Origin: Tenacibaculum gallaicum
Lineage (GTDB): Bacteria; Bacteroidota; Bacteroidia; Flavobacteriales; Flavobacteriaceae
NCBI RefSeq assembly: GCF_003387615.1
Contig: NZ_QUNS01000003.1
Coordinates: 121,384-185,383, forward strand
DNA length: 64,000 nt
Direction of reading: 5' to 3'
Shown: piece after piece, positions 24,141 to 32,781 of the stretch
Layout: every line of letters starts with the position of its first letter
Position numbering within the stretch: position 1 is the stretch's first letter
Position numbers and translations under genes: made by a program
Notes under the pieces: model-generated
Databases searched by the model: none
Seen by the model: only the letters and a program-made list of their open reading frames with translations
Told to the model about the DNA's origin: nothing

Positions 24141-24165
24141 GACAATATACTAAATTTATTATTTC

Positions 24166-25542
24166 TTATTTGTTTTCTTTTTTCCAATCTTTCTTAAAAG
24201 TACACTTCTTATAATCGTTGCTTAATTTTAAGTAAGTTTCTTGGATTTTTTCTTTCGTCCATTTTGTAATTTCTTCTTCTTTTTTCTTAGCTAAAGCAAA
24301 TTGTTGCATTCTTACATAGTCTTGAACTAAATCTGCTTTGTGTGTATCTGTTTTCTCTTTTAATAAGATTACTTTATACATCTTTTCGCCTTCACGAGTT
24401 TCATCATAGTAAATATCAGATAAATCACCTTTTTTTAATTCGCTAATTCTTGCGAATAAATCTGGTGGCATTCTTGTTAACTCAAAAGTAGGCTCTTGGG
24501 TATAAGGATTCATAATTATACCTGCACTATTTTTTGTTTCTTCATCTTCAGAATACTTTTTTACAGCTTCTTCAAAAGTTATCTTTCCTTCTTTTATATC
24601 AGCTACTATTTTTTCTATTTGCTCTTTAGTTTCATTTAATTTTTTATCAGAAACCTCAGGTTGCATTAAAATATGAGATACTTCACGTTGATTCCCTTTT
24701 ATTTTATGTAATTGAAGTATATGATAACCAAAAGCAGATTTAATTGGCTCTGAAATTTGATCAACATCTAATGAAAATGCCGTTTCTTTAAATTCTTTAA
24801 TAAATGGGCTATCTTTTGTTATCACATATTTCCCTTCATTCTGAGCTACTCCTGGATCTTCTGAGTTAATGATTGCTTTTAACTTAAAACTAGCACCGTT
24901 TTCAACCTCTTTTTTAATTTCTTTTAATTTGTTAATAACGCGCTCTTCCTCTTCTTTAGTTGGTTCTGCTTTAATTACTAGTTGTTGTAATTGAACTTCG
25001 GCAGGTATTTCAGGTAATTCTTTTTTATCTTCTAAACCTTTAAAATAGATACGAATCTCTTCTGGAGTAACATCTATATTTTCTGTAATTTTTTGCTGCT
25101 CTTTTTCTATTAATAGATTTTCTTTTTGAACCCTTCCTAGCTCCTTCTTTAAATCTTCAATATCATTAAAACCATAAGCTTCAACTACTTTTTCCTCACT
25201 TCCATATTCTTGTGAAAAGAAAGCAATACTCCTATCTACCCTACTATCTATTTCTGATTGTGATACTGTAGCACTATCAATCACTGCATGATGAGCTAAT
25301 AATTTTTGTTGCATTAATTCTTCTAACATTTCACAGTCAGAAATCTTTACCTTACCCTCACTTCTTAATTCTACCTCTTGCTTAAACTTATCTATATCAG
25401 AATCTAAAACAATGTTTTTACCTACCACAACAGCAACACCATCTACTTTTGTACCTTGTGCATAAATTGTTGTTAAGCTTACTAAAAACAACGTAAATAC
25501 TATACTAATATTCTTTAAAGTTCTTGTTTTCAATTGCATCAT
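24166..25542 (-). CDS. Periplasmic peptidyl-prolyl isomerase, SurA-like
   Basis: This 458-residue protein has a signal peptide (ISIVFTLFLVSLTTIYAQG), then a SurA N-domain (VDGVAVVVGKNIVLDSDIDK). Two parvulin domains follow, about residues 180-280 (VQLQQLVIKAEP, AFGYHILQLHKIKG) and 285-400 (VSHILMQPEVS, EEAVKKYSEDEETKNSAGII). It should chaperone outer-membrane proteins in the periplasm. It overlaps the upstream gene by 38 bp and belongs to a chaperone pair. A SurA ortholog is likely, but several paralogues exist in flavobacteria. Confidence 0.85.
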   Translation of the reverse strand: MMQLKTRTLKNISIVFTLFLVSLTTIYAQGTKVDGVAVVVGKNIVLDSDIDKFKQEVELRSEGKVKISDCEMLEELMQQKLLAHHAVIDSATVSQSEIDSRVDRSIAFFSQEYGSEEKVVEAYGFNDIEDLKKELGRVQKENLLIEKEQQKITENIDVTPEEIRIYFKGLEDKKELPEIPAEVQLQQLVIKAEPTKEEEERVINKLKEIKKEVENGASFKLKAIINSEDPGVAQNEGKYVITKDSPFIKEFKETAFSLDVDQISEPIKSAFGYHILQLHKIKGNQREVSHILMQPEVSDKKLNETKEQIEKIVADIKEGKITFEEAVKKYSEDEETKNSAGIIMNPYTQEPTFELTRMPPDLFARISELKKGDLSDIYYDETREGEKMYKVILLKEKTDTHKADLVQDYVRMQQFALAKKKEEEITKWTKEKIQETYLKLSNDYKKCTFKKDWKKENK

Positions 25543-26365
25543 TTATCAGCGTTTTTTCAATATCTCGTATTAATTCTAATTTTCTTTTATGTAAAATAAT
25601 TTGTTTTATTCTAGGACTTACATAGCTTAATGGAGCCGTAGCATTTTGTGGTAACATATTTTTTACAGCGACCAAATATACTCCTAAACTATCTTCTTTT
25701 TGTATGAATTTTGATATTTTTAACAAGTTTTCTTTTGTTTCATTACGAAAAGGCGGAATTTTTTTCTTTAAATAATCAAAAGTTACCCAAGTTGAATCTT
25801 GTAATCGATATGATTTAAAATTTAACAAGTGCCTTTCTAAATCTTCTTTGTCTTCTTCTTTTTCTGATTTAAACTGCTTTATTGTCTCTTTTTTATCCAA
25901 ATAATTTTTACCAAAATGTACATACTCAAACTGTACAAGTTCTTCACTTACCTTAAAATTATCTTTGTTTTCGTTATAATACATGGCTATCTCTTCCTCA
26001 GTAACAACAGTATCTAGTTGTTGTTTAATCAAACGCTCTTTATAACCGTTAATGTATAAACTTTTTTTATAATCATTAACTAGGCTTTGTATCTCTTCAC
26101 TATTTACTTCTGATATATTCTCTTCAGCCTTTACATACAATAATTCTTGTTTTGCCCACGAGTTAATTAGCCCTTTTACTATAACTAAACTGTCTTTAGG
26201 TGAAAGGTTCTTAGGTAACAACCCAGCAATATCTTTTTTATACAAGTGTTTATTGTATACTGTAGCTATTGGTCTTTCATTTGTAACCTTTTTAGTTTTT
26301 AGGCTTACAAGATCGCATGAAACTATTACTAATAATGATGTTATCAAAAAAATATTTTTTCTCAC
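25505..26365 (-). CDS. SurA_N-like lipoprotein chaperone
   Basis: This 286-residue lipoprotein (VIVSCDL lipobox) has an N-terminal segment resembling the SurA/PpiC leader (RPIATVYNKHLYKKDIAGLL). A long helical domain with EEIAMYYNENKDNFKVSEEL follows, but a clear parvulin active site is missing. In flavobacteria such proteins flank SurA in the same operon. It probably acts as a periplasmic chaperone without isomerase activity. Its 3' end overlaps the next gene by 38 bp, implying coupled translation. Confidence 0.7.
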   Translation of the reverse strand: MRKNIFLITSLLVIVSCDLVSLKTKKVTNERPIATVYNKHLYKKDIAGLLPKNLSPKDSLVIVKGLINSWAKQELLYVKAEENISEVNSEEIQSLVNDYKKSLYINGYKERLIKQQLDTVVTEEEIAMYYNENKDNFKVSEELVQFEYVHFGKNYLDKKETIKQFKSEKEEDKEDLERHLLNFKSYRLQDSTWVTFDYLKKKIPPFRNETKENLLKISKFIQKEDSLGVYLVAVKNMLPQNATAPLSYVSPRIKQIILHKRKLELIRDIEKTLINDAIENKNFKEY

Positions 26366-26674
26366 TTTATACTATTGGTTATATGTATTCTTAAATTTTC
26401 TTAATGCCCCTTTTCTTACTCTAACCATACTTTTATTTCGTAGCTTTTTAACCCATTTTTTTTCTAATTAATCTTGATAATTACTTATTCTCTTATTTCA
26501 TCAAGTTCTTTGCCATATTTTTAGTTTAGTTAAAAAAAGTTATAACCATAGTCTTTGATTTCTATATATTTTTTTCAACAAGTTATACAAAGTCTTTTTG
26601 AGTAAACTTTCTAAGAATCATTTATACAAAATAATTCTGATTCTTTTTTAACACAAAAATGTTACAACGTAAAA
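26366..26674. other. Gene-free stretch with an orphan hairpin
   Basis: No open frame is convincing here. It should hold the promoter of the chaperone operon on the minus strand, but I found no exact TAnnTTTG. At 26613-26649 AAGAATCA and TGATTCTT arms are followed by T on the plus strand, a terminator-like hairpin with no plus-strand gene before it. Confidence 0.4.
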
Positions 26675-26697
26675 AATGGAAAGTATAAGAGCACTTT
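26675..26697 (-). terminator. Probable terminator of the DUF493 gene
   Basis: On the minus strand GAAAGT pairs with ACTTTC over an 8-base loop, then CATTTTTT. Overlapping arms AGTATAA/TTATACT give a second fold. Confidence 0.45.
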
Positions 26698-26712
26698 CTT
26701 TATACTGTAAAT

Positions 26713-26994
26713 TTACAAAGAAATAATTCCTTTTATTGCCTCTGCTCTTTTATAGTACGAAATAACTTCGTCTGAACTTTTTACGGTAATATGTATTGAT
26801 ACACTTACATACTTTCCTGTTTTAGATTTTTTGGTATTAATAACTGCTCCTCCATTATTAAATAAATCTTGGACTTCTTTCACCTGGTTACCATCAGTGG
26901 GAACAATAAATTTATATAAATACTTAGCTGGAAAGGTTGTAGTATCTTCTAACTGTGATTTTAATTTTGCGTAAAAAGCTTCTCTATCTTGCAT
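26713..26994 (-). CDS. DUF493 family protein
   Basis: This 93-residue protein has the ferredoxin-like DUF493 (YbeD) pattern: TTFPAKYLYKFIVP at the start of the fold and KYVSVSIHITVKSSDEVISY at its end, with YKRAEAIKGIISL closing it. The family is a small regulatory fold of unknown function; YbeD has been linked to lipoyl metabolism only by neighbourhood. It is divergent from the AAA kinase gene at 27111, a pairing I recall from other flavobacteria. Confidence 0.8.
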   Translation of the reverse strand: MQDREAFYAKLKSQLEDTTTFPAKYLYKFIVPTDGNQVKEVQDLFNNGGAVINTKKSKTGKYVSVSIHITVKSSDEVISYYKRAEAIKGIISL

Positions 26995-27098
26995 AACTCA
27001 AAAATTACTGTTTTTATTAAAATTCATCAAAAAATATAGAGCATATAGTGATGAAGCACAAAATTACACTATTTATTATATTTATAACTTGAAACTTT

Positions 27099-27106
27099 TA
27101 TTTTTG
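27099..27106 (+). promoter_or_regulatory. -7 box (TATTTTTG) 4 bp from a start codon
   Basis: TATTTTTG is followed by CCCC and then the ATG at 27111. Transcription would begin at or next to the A of ATG, so a leaderless mRNA is expected. Confidence 0.5.
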
Positions 27107-27110
27107 CCCC

Positions 27111-27653
27111 ATGCAACAAAAAATAGTTTTAATAGGTGGTCCCGGTACGGGTAAATCCTCTATTTTAAGAGAATTTATTAAACGAGGATATGAATGTATG
27201 CCAGAGATTTCAAGAGAAGTTACACTAAAAGCTCAAAAAGATGGGGTTGACCAACTTTTCTTAGAGCAACCTTTATTATTTAGCCAACTATTATTAGAAG
27301 GAAGAGAGCAACAGTACTTAGAAGCTCATCAAAGCGATGCAGAAGTCATCTTTTTTGATAGAGGAATTCCTGATGTACATGCGTATATGAATTATTTAGG
27401 ATCTGACTATCCACAGGTTTTTATTGAAAAAAGTAATAAATATTTATACAGTAAAGTATTTATGTGTTCACCTTGGGAAGCCATTTATAAATCTGATAAC
27501 GAACGTTATGAAACTTTCGAACAATCAGTAAAAATAGATACCTTTTTAAAGGAAGCTTATGAAGAAGTAGGCTATAATATTATTAACGTTCCTTTTGGTT
27601 CGGTACGAGAACGCTGTGATTTTATTTTACATTCGTTAAAATACGATGCATGA
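27111..27653 (+). CDS. AAA_28-type ATPase / small P-loop kinase
   Basis: This 180-residue P-loop protein has Walker A GGPGTGKSS (residues 9-17). It then has the AAA_28/NadR-like pattern ECMPEISREVTLKAQKDG, IFFDRGIPDVHAYMNYLG with the DRG metal site, and NERYETFEQSVKIDTFL. Proteins of this group phosphorylate small molecules (some are nicotinamide riboside kinases); the substrate here is unknown. It overlaps recQ by 8 bp, so the two are cotranslated. Confidence 0.8.
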   Translation: MQQKIVLIGGPGTGKSSILREFIKRGYECMPEISREVTLKAQKDGVDQLFLEQPLLFSQLLLEGREQQYLEAHQSDAEVIFFDRGIPDVHAYMNYLGSDYPQVFIEKSNKYLYSKVFMCSPWEAIYKSDNERYETFEQSVKIDTFLKEAYEEVGYNIINVPFGSVRERCDFILHSLKYDA

Positions 27654-29532
27654 TAAACCATTAGAAATATTAAAACATTATTGGGGCTATAATTCATTTA
27701 GAAAGCCTCAACAAGAAATAATTACTGAAGTTTTAGCAGGAAATAATATTGTTGCTTTACTTCCAACTGGCGGTGGGAAATCTATCTGTTTTCAAGTTCC
27801 TGCATTAGTTAAAGAAGGTGTTTGTATTGTAGTTTCTCCATTAATTGCTTTGATGCAAGACCAAGTTTCTAATCTTACCAATAAAGGTATAAAAGCAACT
27901 TTAATACCTTCAGGAAGTACACATGATGAAATTATTACACTTTTTGATAATATCCGATTTGGAAATACTAAGTTTTTATACATTTCTCCTGAACGATTAC
28001 AATCGCGTTTTATTCAAAAAAAAATAAAGCAGCTCAATGTTAACCTAATTGCCATTGATGAAGCACACTGTATTTCTGAATGGGGACACGATTTTCGTCC
28101 ATCTTATCAAAACATTACTGTTTTAAAAGAACTACAACCAACTATTCCAATAATTGCTTTAACCGCTACAGCTACTCAAAAAGTAATTTCAGATATTATT
28201 TCTTCTCTTGAGTTAGAAAATACTACTGTTTTTAAAAAATCTTTTTTTAGAGAAAACTTAGCCTATCAAATTTTTAAAACTGAAGACAAACTTGGTAAAC
28301 TCAGTAAGATTTTTACTAAAACAAAAGCTCCTGCTATTGTATATGTAAACACTCGTAGTAAAACAAAGGAAATTAGTAGCTACTTAAATGCACAAGGTTT
28401 TAAAAATTCTTTGTATCATGGTGGTCTTTCTTCTATAGAAAAAAAACTTGCTTTTGAAAATTGGATGTCAGAGAAAACTCCAATTATTGTTGCTACCAAC
28501 GCTTTTGGTATGGGAATTGACAAACCCAATGTTCGGGTAGTTGTTCATCTTAACTTACCATCTTCTATAGAGAATTATATCCAAGAAGCGGGTCGTGGCG
28601 GACGTGATGGAATAAAGTCTTTTTCTGTAGTATTAACAAATAATAGTGATATTTCTTTAAGTAGTGAATTGCTCGAAAAATCATTACCAACCATTGAAGA
28701 AATAAAAATTGTTCATCAAAAACTATATCAGCACTTTCAAATCGTTAAAGGAGAATTGATAGAAACTGCTTTCGATTTTAATTTTTTAGACTTTTGTAGT
28801 AAGTACAATTTTATTCCTAACAAAACATTTAATACACTTCAAATACTTAACAATAATGGAATAATAGAGCTAAATCATAATTTTCAACAAAACTCTACTA
28901 TTCAATTTTTAGTTTCAAGTAAACAAGTCATATTACATGCTAATCAAAACTCTCAAGTAAAAAACTTTATTCAGCAAGTTTTGCGTATGTATGGTGGGGT
29001 ATTTGAAAACCCTGTGAAAATTGATGAGTTCTATATTGCTAAAAAACTAGGAACGACTTCTTGGTTTGTAATTGACACTTTGGAAAAATTAGCTCAAAAA
29101 GAATTGATTACTTATACCAAAGCAACAAACAATGCAGAGCTTTTCTTTCTACATCCCAGAGAAGATAATAAAACTATCAACCGAATTGCTGTAAACATTC
29201 AACAATATATCAAACAGAAAAAACAAAAGAATAGAGATTTACTTCGGTTTATAGAAAACAATTCAGTTTGTAGAAGTGTACAGCTCCTCTCTTATTTTGG
29301 TGAACATCACACTAATAATTGTGATATTTGTGATGTATGTTTACATAAAAAAAAAGTACCTACTGTAACTCTGAAAGAAGTTTTTTCATTATTCAGAAAC
29401 GAAAAAAGCTTTACAGTTACTGAAATCTGCTCACTATTAAATGAAAAAGAAGCGAACATTTTAATACTTTTGCGAGAACTTCTTGCTGAAGATAAAATAC
29501 ACACAAAAAACAATAAATACTTTTTAAAATAA
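27646..29532 (+). CDS. recQ: ATP-dependent DNA helicase RecQ
   Basis: This 628-residue 3'-5' helicase of superfamily 2 has LLPTGGGKS (Walker A, residues 38-46), IDEAHCISEWGHDFRP (motif II and the RecQ aromatic loop), ALTATATQKV, NAFGMGIDKPNVR and QEAGRGGRDG (motif VI). A zinc-binding C-terminal part follows (CRSVQLLSYFGE, then CDICDVC). The RQC wing is present but a clear HRDC domain is not, so it is a short-form RecQ. It is translationally linked to the kinase upstream and abuts fmt with no gap. Confidence 0.92.
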   Translation: MHDKPLEILKHYWGYNSFRKPQQEIITEVLAGNNIVALLPTGGGKSICFQVPALVKEGVCIVVSPLIALMQDQVSNLTNKGIKATLIPSGSTHDEIITLFDNIRFGNTKFLYISPERLQSRFIQKKIKQLNVNLIAIDEAHCISEWGHDFRPSYQNITVLKELQPTIPIIALTATATQKVISDIISSLELENTTVFKKSFFRENLAYQIFKTEDKLGKLSKIFTKTKAPAIVYVNTRSKTKEISSYLNAQGFKNSLYHGGLSSIEKKLAFENWMSEKTPIIVATNAFGMGIDKPNVRVVVHLNLPSSIENYIQEAGRGGRDGIKSFSVVLTNNSDISLSSELLEKSLPTIEEIKIVHQKLYQHFQIVKGELIETAFDFNFLDFCSKYNFIPNKTFNTLQILNNNGIIELNHNFQQNSTIQFLVSSKQVILHANQNSQVKNFIQQVLRMYGGVFENPVKIDEFYIAKKLGTTSWFVIDTLEKLAQKELITYTKATNNAELFFLHPREDNKTINRIAVNIQQYIKQKKQKNRDLLRFIENNSVCRSVQLLSYFGEHHTNNCDICDVCLHKKKVPTVTLKEVFSLFRNEKSFTVTEICSLLNEKEANILILLRELLAEDKIHTKNNKYFLK

Positions 29533-30477
29533 ATGAGAGATTTACGCATCGTTTTTATGGGAACTCCTGATTTTGCTGCTACTATTTTACAGCACTTAGT
29601 GGAGAATGATTATAATGTAGTAGGAGTTATCACCGCTGCAGACAAACCTGCTGGTAGAGGTCGTAAGCTTAATCAATCTGCAGTAAAAAAATATGCTTTA
29701 TCTCAAAACTTGCCTATCCTTCAACCTAAAAATTTAAAAAGCGAGGAATTTCAAAAAGATTTAAAAAAATGGAATGCCAACTTACAGGTTGTGGTAGCTT
29801 TTAGAATGTTACCAAAATCAGTTTGGGCAATGCCAAAATATGGTACATTTAATTTACATGCTTCATTATTACCTGAATATCGTGGAGCCGCTCCTATTAA
29901 CTGGGCAATTATAAATGGCGAAACCAAAACAGGTGTTACTACTTTCTTTATTGATGATAAAATTGATACTGGTGAAATTATCCTACAAAGTGAGGTAACA
30001 ATTGAAGAAAATGAAGTTGTTGGAGAATTACACGATAGGTTAATGTACCTAGGAGCTAAACTAGTTGCTGAGACTTTAGATTTAATTGCTAAAGGAGATG
30101 TTACAACTACTAAACAACCTGAGTTAGAAGAAAAATCTGCTCCAAAATTATTTCCTCATAACTGTAAAATAGATTGGTCTAAACCTTTAGATGATATTTA
30201 TAATCATATTCGCGGGTTAAACCCATATCCTGCGGCTTGGACAACCATTTTAAATGGAGGTGAAGAAATATCAGCCAAAATATATAGAGTTAGTAAAGAG
30301 TTTTCTTCACATAGCTTTGATATTGGTACTGTTATTACCTCTAAAAAAGAGTTAAAAATTGCTGTTACAAATGGTTACTTAAATATCCATCAAATTAAAA
30401 TTTCTGGCAAAAAATTAATGGACACTCAAAGTTTATTGAATGGTTATCAGTTTAAAAAAGAAGCAAAAGTGCTGTAG
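29533..30477 (+). CDS. fmt: Methionyl-tRNA formyltransferase
   Basis: This 314-residue enzyme formylates initiator Met-tRNA with 10-formyl-THF. It has RIVFMGTPDFAATILQHLV, PAGRGRKLNQSAVK, then the catalytic block FNLHASLLPEYRGAAPINWA with the N/H residues and GVTTFFIDDKIDTGEI. The C-terminal OB domain follows. Length is normal. It starts directly at the recQ stop, so it is part of the same operon. A weak hairpin and the hup promoter follow. Confidence 0.94.
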   Translation: MRDLRIVFMGTPDFAATILQHLVENDYNVVGVITAADKPAGRGRKLNQSAVKKYALSQNLPILQPKNLKSEEFQKDLKKWNANLQVVVAFRMLPKSVWAMPKYGTFNLHASLLPEYRGAAPINWAIINGETKTGVTTFFIDDKIDTGEIILQSEVTIEENEVVGELHDRLMYLGAKLVAETLDLIAKGDVTTTKQPELEEKSAPKLFPHNCKIDWSKPLDDIYNHIRGLNPYPAAWTTILNGGEEISAKIYRVSKEFSSHSFDIGTVITSKKELKIAVTNGYLNIHQIKISGKKLMDTQSLLNGYQFKKEAKVL

Positions 30478-30489
30478 CCCTTTGTTTAC

Positions 30490-30506
30490 AAGGTTTTAAC
30501 CTTTTT
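30490..30506 (+). terminator. Weak terminator after fmt
   Basis: The 14-base palindrome AAGGTTTTAACCTT is followed by T. The arms are short, so the call is tentative. Confidence 0.35.
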
Positions 30507-30581
30507 AACAAAAACCAGCTAGTGGTTATTAACAATTCATAGCAACTTATTAACAAAAGAGTATTTTTTTTGAGTCAAATC

Positions 30582-30611
30582 TTGCACAATCCCGCATTCC
30601 GTCTATATTTG
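30582..30611 (+). promoter_or_regulatory. hup promoter (TTG-N19-TATATTTG)
   Basis: TTG at 30582-30584, 19 bp spacing and TATATTTG at 30604-30611 make the best full match to the Bacteroidetes promoter in the window, 53 bp upstream of the HU start. Confidence 0.75.
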
Positions 30612-30664
30612 TTGAGCTATTGAAGCAAAAAAAACATTAATTAATTTTAAAATCTATTTAAATT

Positions 30665-30937
30665 ATGAACAAATCAGATTTAATCGATGCGATGGCTGCT
30701 GATGCAGGAATTTCAAAAGCTGCTGCAAAAGCTGCATTAGACTCTTTAACTGCTAACGTAACTAACACTTTAAAGAAAGGTGATAAAGTTGCTTTAGTTG
30801 GATGGGGAACTTGGTCTGTTTCTAAGAGAGCTGCTAGAACTGGTAGAAACCCTCAAACAGGAAAAGAAATTCAAATTGCTGCTAAAAATGTAGTTAAGTT
30901 TAAAGCTGGTGCTGGTTTAAGCGATTCAGTAAACTAA
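30665..30937 (+). CDS. hup: DNA-binding protein HU
   Basis: This 90-residue histone-like protein has [20 protein letters not shown] at the N-terminal dimer helix. The beta arm reads [20 protein letters not shown], then [20 protein letters not shown]. Length and every landmark match HU. It binds DNA without sequence preference and compacts the chromosome. It stands alone with a strong promoter and a strong terminator, as expected for an abundant protein. Confidence 0.95.
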   Translation: MNKSDLIDAMAADAGISKAAAKAALDSLTANVTNTLKKGDKVALVGWGTWSVSKRAARTGRNPQTGKEIQIAAKNVVKFKAGAGLSDSVN

Positions 30938-30957
30938 TATTTTCCACGAAACATATT

Positions 30958-30995
30958 AAAGGTAGCATTTAGGTAATTAAATGCTACCTTTTTTT
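30958..30995 (+). terminator. Intrinsic terminator of hup
   Basis: Perfect 13-base arms AAAGGTAGCATTT and AAATGCTACCTTT are followed by a T run to 30995. Confidence 0.92.
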
Positions 30996-31057
30996 ATATA
31001 AGTGTCACAAAAAACAAATATAGGTTGTCTATTATATAGAACTTAAAACCATTTAAA

Positions 31058-31828
31058 ATGAAAAATATAGTTACTATTATTGGACTTTTGTTTTGCTTTT
31101 CAACTGCTTTTTCGCAAAAAACTATAAGTGTATCAGATATTATGAAAGATCTTAAAAACGGAAAAGCAATAGAGATTTCAAACGCAACTATTAAAGGTGT
31201 ATTAGACTTTACTTTTATGAACGAAGCCTTACCTAAATTACCTAAAAGAAAACGTTGGTGGAATAATGGAGGGTCTAATACTATTGAAAAACAAATTACC
31301 AATAAAGTTTCTTTTGTAAACTGTGTTTTTGATGATGATGTACTTGCCTACATTCCTCATGAAAAAAGTGGATATACTTTTGTTGCTAACTTTGAAGATG
31401 TAGTTGTATTTAAAGACTGTACTTTTGAACAAAAAGCTATGTTCAAGTATTCTGATTTTGAAAAAGATTCTAATTTTTCTAACACTAAATTCAAAGGAGA
31501 TTCTACCTTCAAATATGCGAAGTTTAATAGAGATATTACTTTTGAAAACACTTCTTTTGGAGAACCTGCTACCTTTAAATATGCAGACTTTAACCGTTTT
31601 GTTAGTTTTAAAAACGCTGTTTTTAATGAAAGTGCTATTTTCAAATATACAGAATTTAAAGATGGTGTGTCATTTAGAAATGTGAAATTTGAAGAAGATT
31701 TAAATATTAAATACACCAAAGTATCAGGTGAGTTTGATATTACTGGTATGGAAGTAGCCTTTGATATTGATTCAAAATACACCAAAATAAACGGAAAAAG
31801 TTTTAATAAATATTTATTAAAAAAGTAA
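31058..31828 (+). CDS. Secreted pentapeptide-repeat-like protein
   Basis: This 256-residue protein has a signal peptide (IVTIIGLLFCFSTAFSQK). The body repeats a phenylalanine-centred five-residue step: VFKDCTFEQKAMFKYSDFEK, then DSNFSNTKFKGDSTFKYAKF and so on. This suits a right-handed quadrilateral beta helix of the pentapeptide-repeat class. Before the repeats is a positively charged WWNNGG-containing loop (KRKRWWNNGG). The protein is probably periplasmic or surface exposed. Function unknown; it stands alone. Confidence 0.7.
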   Translation: MKNIVTIIGLLFCFSTAFSQKTISVSDIMKDLKNGKAIEISNATIKGVLDFTFMNEALPKLPKRKRWWNNGGSNTIEKQITNKVSFVNCVFDDDVLAYIPHEKSGYTFVANFEDVVVFKDCTFEQKAMFKYSDFEKDSNFSNTKFKGDSTFKYAKFNRDITFENTSFGEPATFKYADFNRFVSFKNAVFNESAIFKYTEFKDGVSFRNVKFEEDLNIKYTKVSGEFDITGMEVAFDIDSKYTKINGKSFNKYLLKK

Positions 31829-31961
31829 CTAACTTACTCAATACTTAAAGATAAAGTTCCTCTTAAGCTTATGTAAGTTTTAAGAATACTCTAAACACAA
31901 ACAAGTAGAAACTAGCATACTTACACTTCATAACGTTAATAACTACAAGAAGTTTCACTAA
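31829..31961. other. Gene-free stretch
   Basis: About 130 bp between the pentapeptide-repeat gene and the DUF4242 remnant. I see no open frame, terminator or promoter I would defend. Confidence 0.4.
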
Positions 31962-32111
31962 CTTCTTGACTATGTAAGCAAGAATAAAATATATTGTATT
32001 TATAATGCTCCGAATGAATCAAAGATTCGTGAACATGCCGAAAAAGGTGGATTTCCTTTAAATAAAATTAGTAAAGTTTCAACCATTATTAATCCTGTTA
32101 CTACGGAGTAA
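31962..32111 (+). pseudogene. DUF4242-type protein remnant (C-terminal part only)
   Basis: A frame without a start codon reads LLDYVSKNKIYCIYNAPNES, then KIREHAEKGGFPLNKISKV and ends STIINPVTTE at TAA 32109-32111. IYCIYNAPNE-IREHAEKGGFP is the core of DUF4242 (SCO4226-like nickel-binding) proteins. A stop codon precedes it at 31959-31961, so the N-terminal half is lost. It is a decayed gene, not a short protein. Confidence 0.7.
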
Positions 32112-32154
32112 TTAAAACAATTTATAGGGTTTTTATTTCACTAAACCATTAACT

Positions 32155-32188
32155 AAAGACCTCGTGATTTACGAGGTCTTTATATTTT
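32155..32188 (+). terminator. Intrinsic terminator
   Basis: AAAGACCTCGT and ACGAGGTCTTT arms (11 bp) around GATTT. It probably belonged to the DUF4242 gene that is now broken. Confidence 0.8.
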
Positions 32189-32297
32189 TACTTAGCTTAA
32201 CTTTTTTCTAAAGAGCTTCTAAGTTTAACACCTATATATAACTATCTCTAAAAACAGCTTTTTTAATATCTATTGTGCTTTTACACTTAATTAATAC

Positions 32298-32339
32298 TTG
32301 ATATATCAAATATATTTTTATTTTTGCTTGATATATCAA
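32298..32339 (+). promoter_or_regulatory. marR promoter with two identical operators
   Basis: The perfect palindrome TTGATATATCAA occurs at 32298-32309 and 32328-32339, exactly 30 bp apart; the shared match is 16 bp (CTTGATATATCAAATA). The first copy supplies TTG as the -33 element. TATTTTTG at 32319-32326 is the -7 box after an 18-bp gap. The second copy covers the transcription start. This is the layout of autorepression by a MarR dimer. Confidence 0.75.
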
Positions 32340-32344
32340 ATAAA

Positions 32345-32779
32345 ATGAATTTTAATACACCTACAACTACTGCTTTATATTCCATAGAAGAAACTATAAA
32401 AGCATATCGTAAGCTCAGTCAACATAATATTACCCAAATTGTTCCTGATATTACTGTAGACCAAGCTCTAATCTTGTTGATACTTGAAAACAATAACAAA
32501 ACTCAAACAGAAATTGCCGATTTAGTTTTTAAAGACTATGCTTCTATGACACGTATAGTAAAATTAATGATAACAAAAAACTACTTAACAAAAACAACAG
32601 ACAGTAAAGACAAGCGAAAGGCTAAGTTAGAAATTACAGATCATGGAAAAGAGATTATAAAAAAACTAAAGCCTATAATACAAAAAAATAGAGAAACCGC
32701 CCTAAATGCTATTTCAGATGAAGAATTAGAACAACTATACAGAACTTTACAAAAAATAACTAAAAATTGTAATTCTTAA
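32345..32779 (+). CDS. MarR-family transcriptional regulator
   Basis: The frame opens at TTG 32324, inside the promoter, so ATG 32345 is the start (144 residues). The winged helix is clear: ENNNKTQTEIADLVFKDYAS, then MTRIVKLMITKNYLTK and KRKAKLEITDHGKEI with the wing. MarR proteins bind palindromes as dimers and let go on ligand binding. Two matching palindromes sit on its own promoter. It precedes two serine hydrolase genes by 2 bp, so it likely controls them. Confidence 0.9.
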   Translation: MNFNTPTTTALYSIEETIKAYRKLSQHNITQIVPDITVDQALILLILENNNKTQTEIADLVFKDYASMTRIVKLMITKNYLTKTTDSKDKRKAKLEITDHGKEIIKKLKPIIQKNRETALNAISDEELEQLYRTLQKITKNCNS

Positions 32780-32781
32780 AA

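Noticed and set aside
31357..31785. Minus-strand ORF of 142 codons opposite the pentapeptide-repeat gene
   Set aside because: The periodic sequence mirrors the repeats of the sense gene, so it is a shadow.
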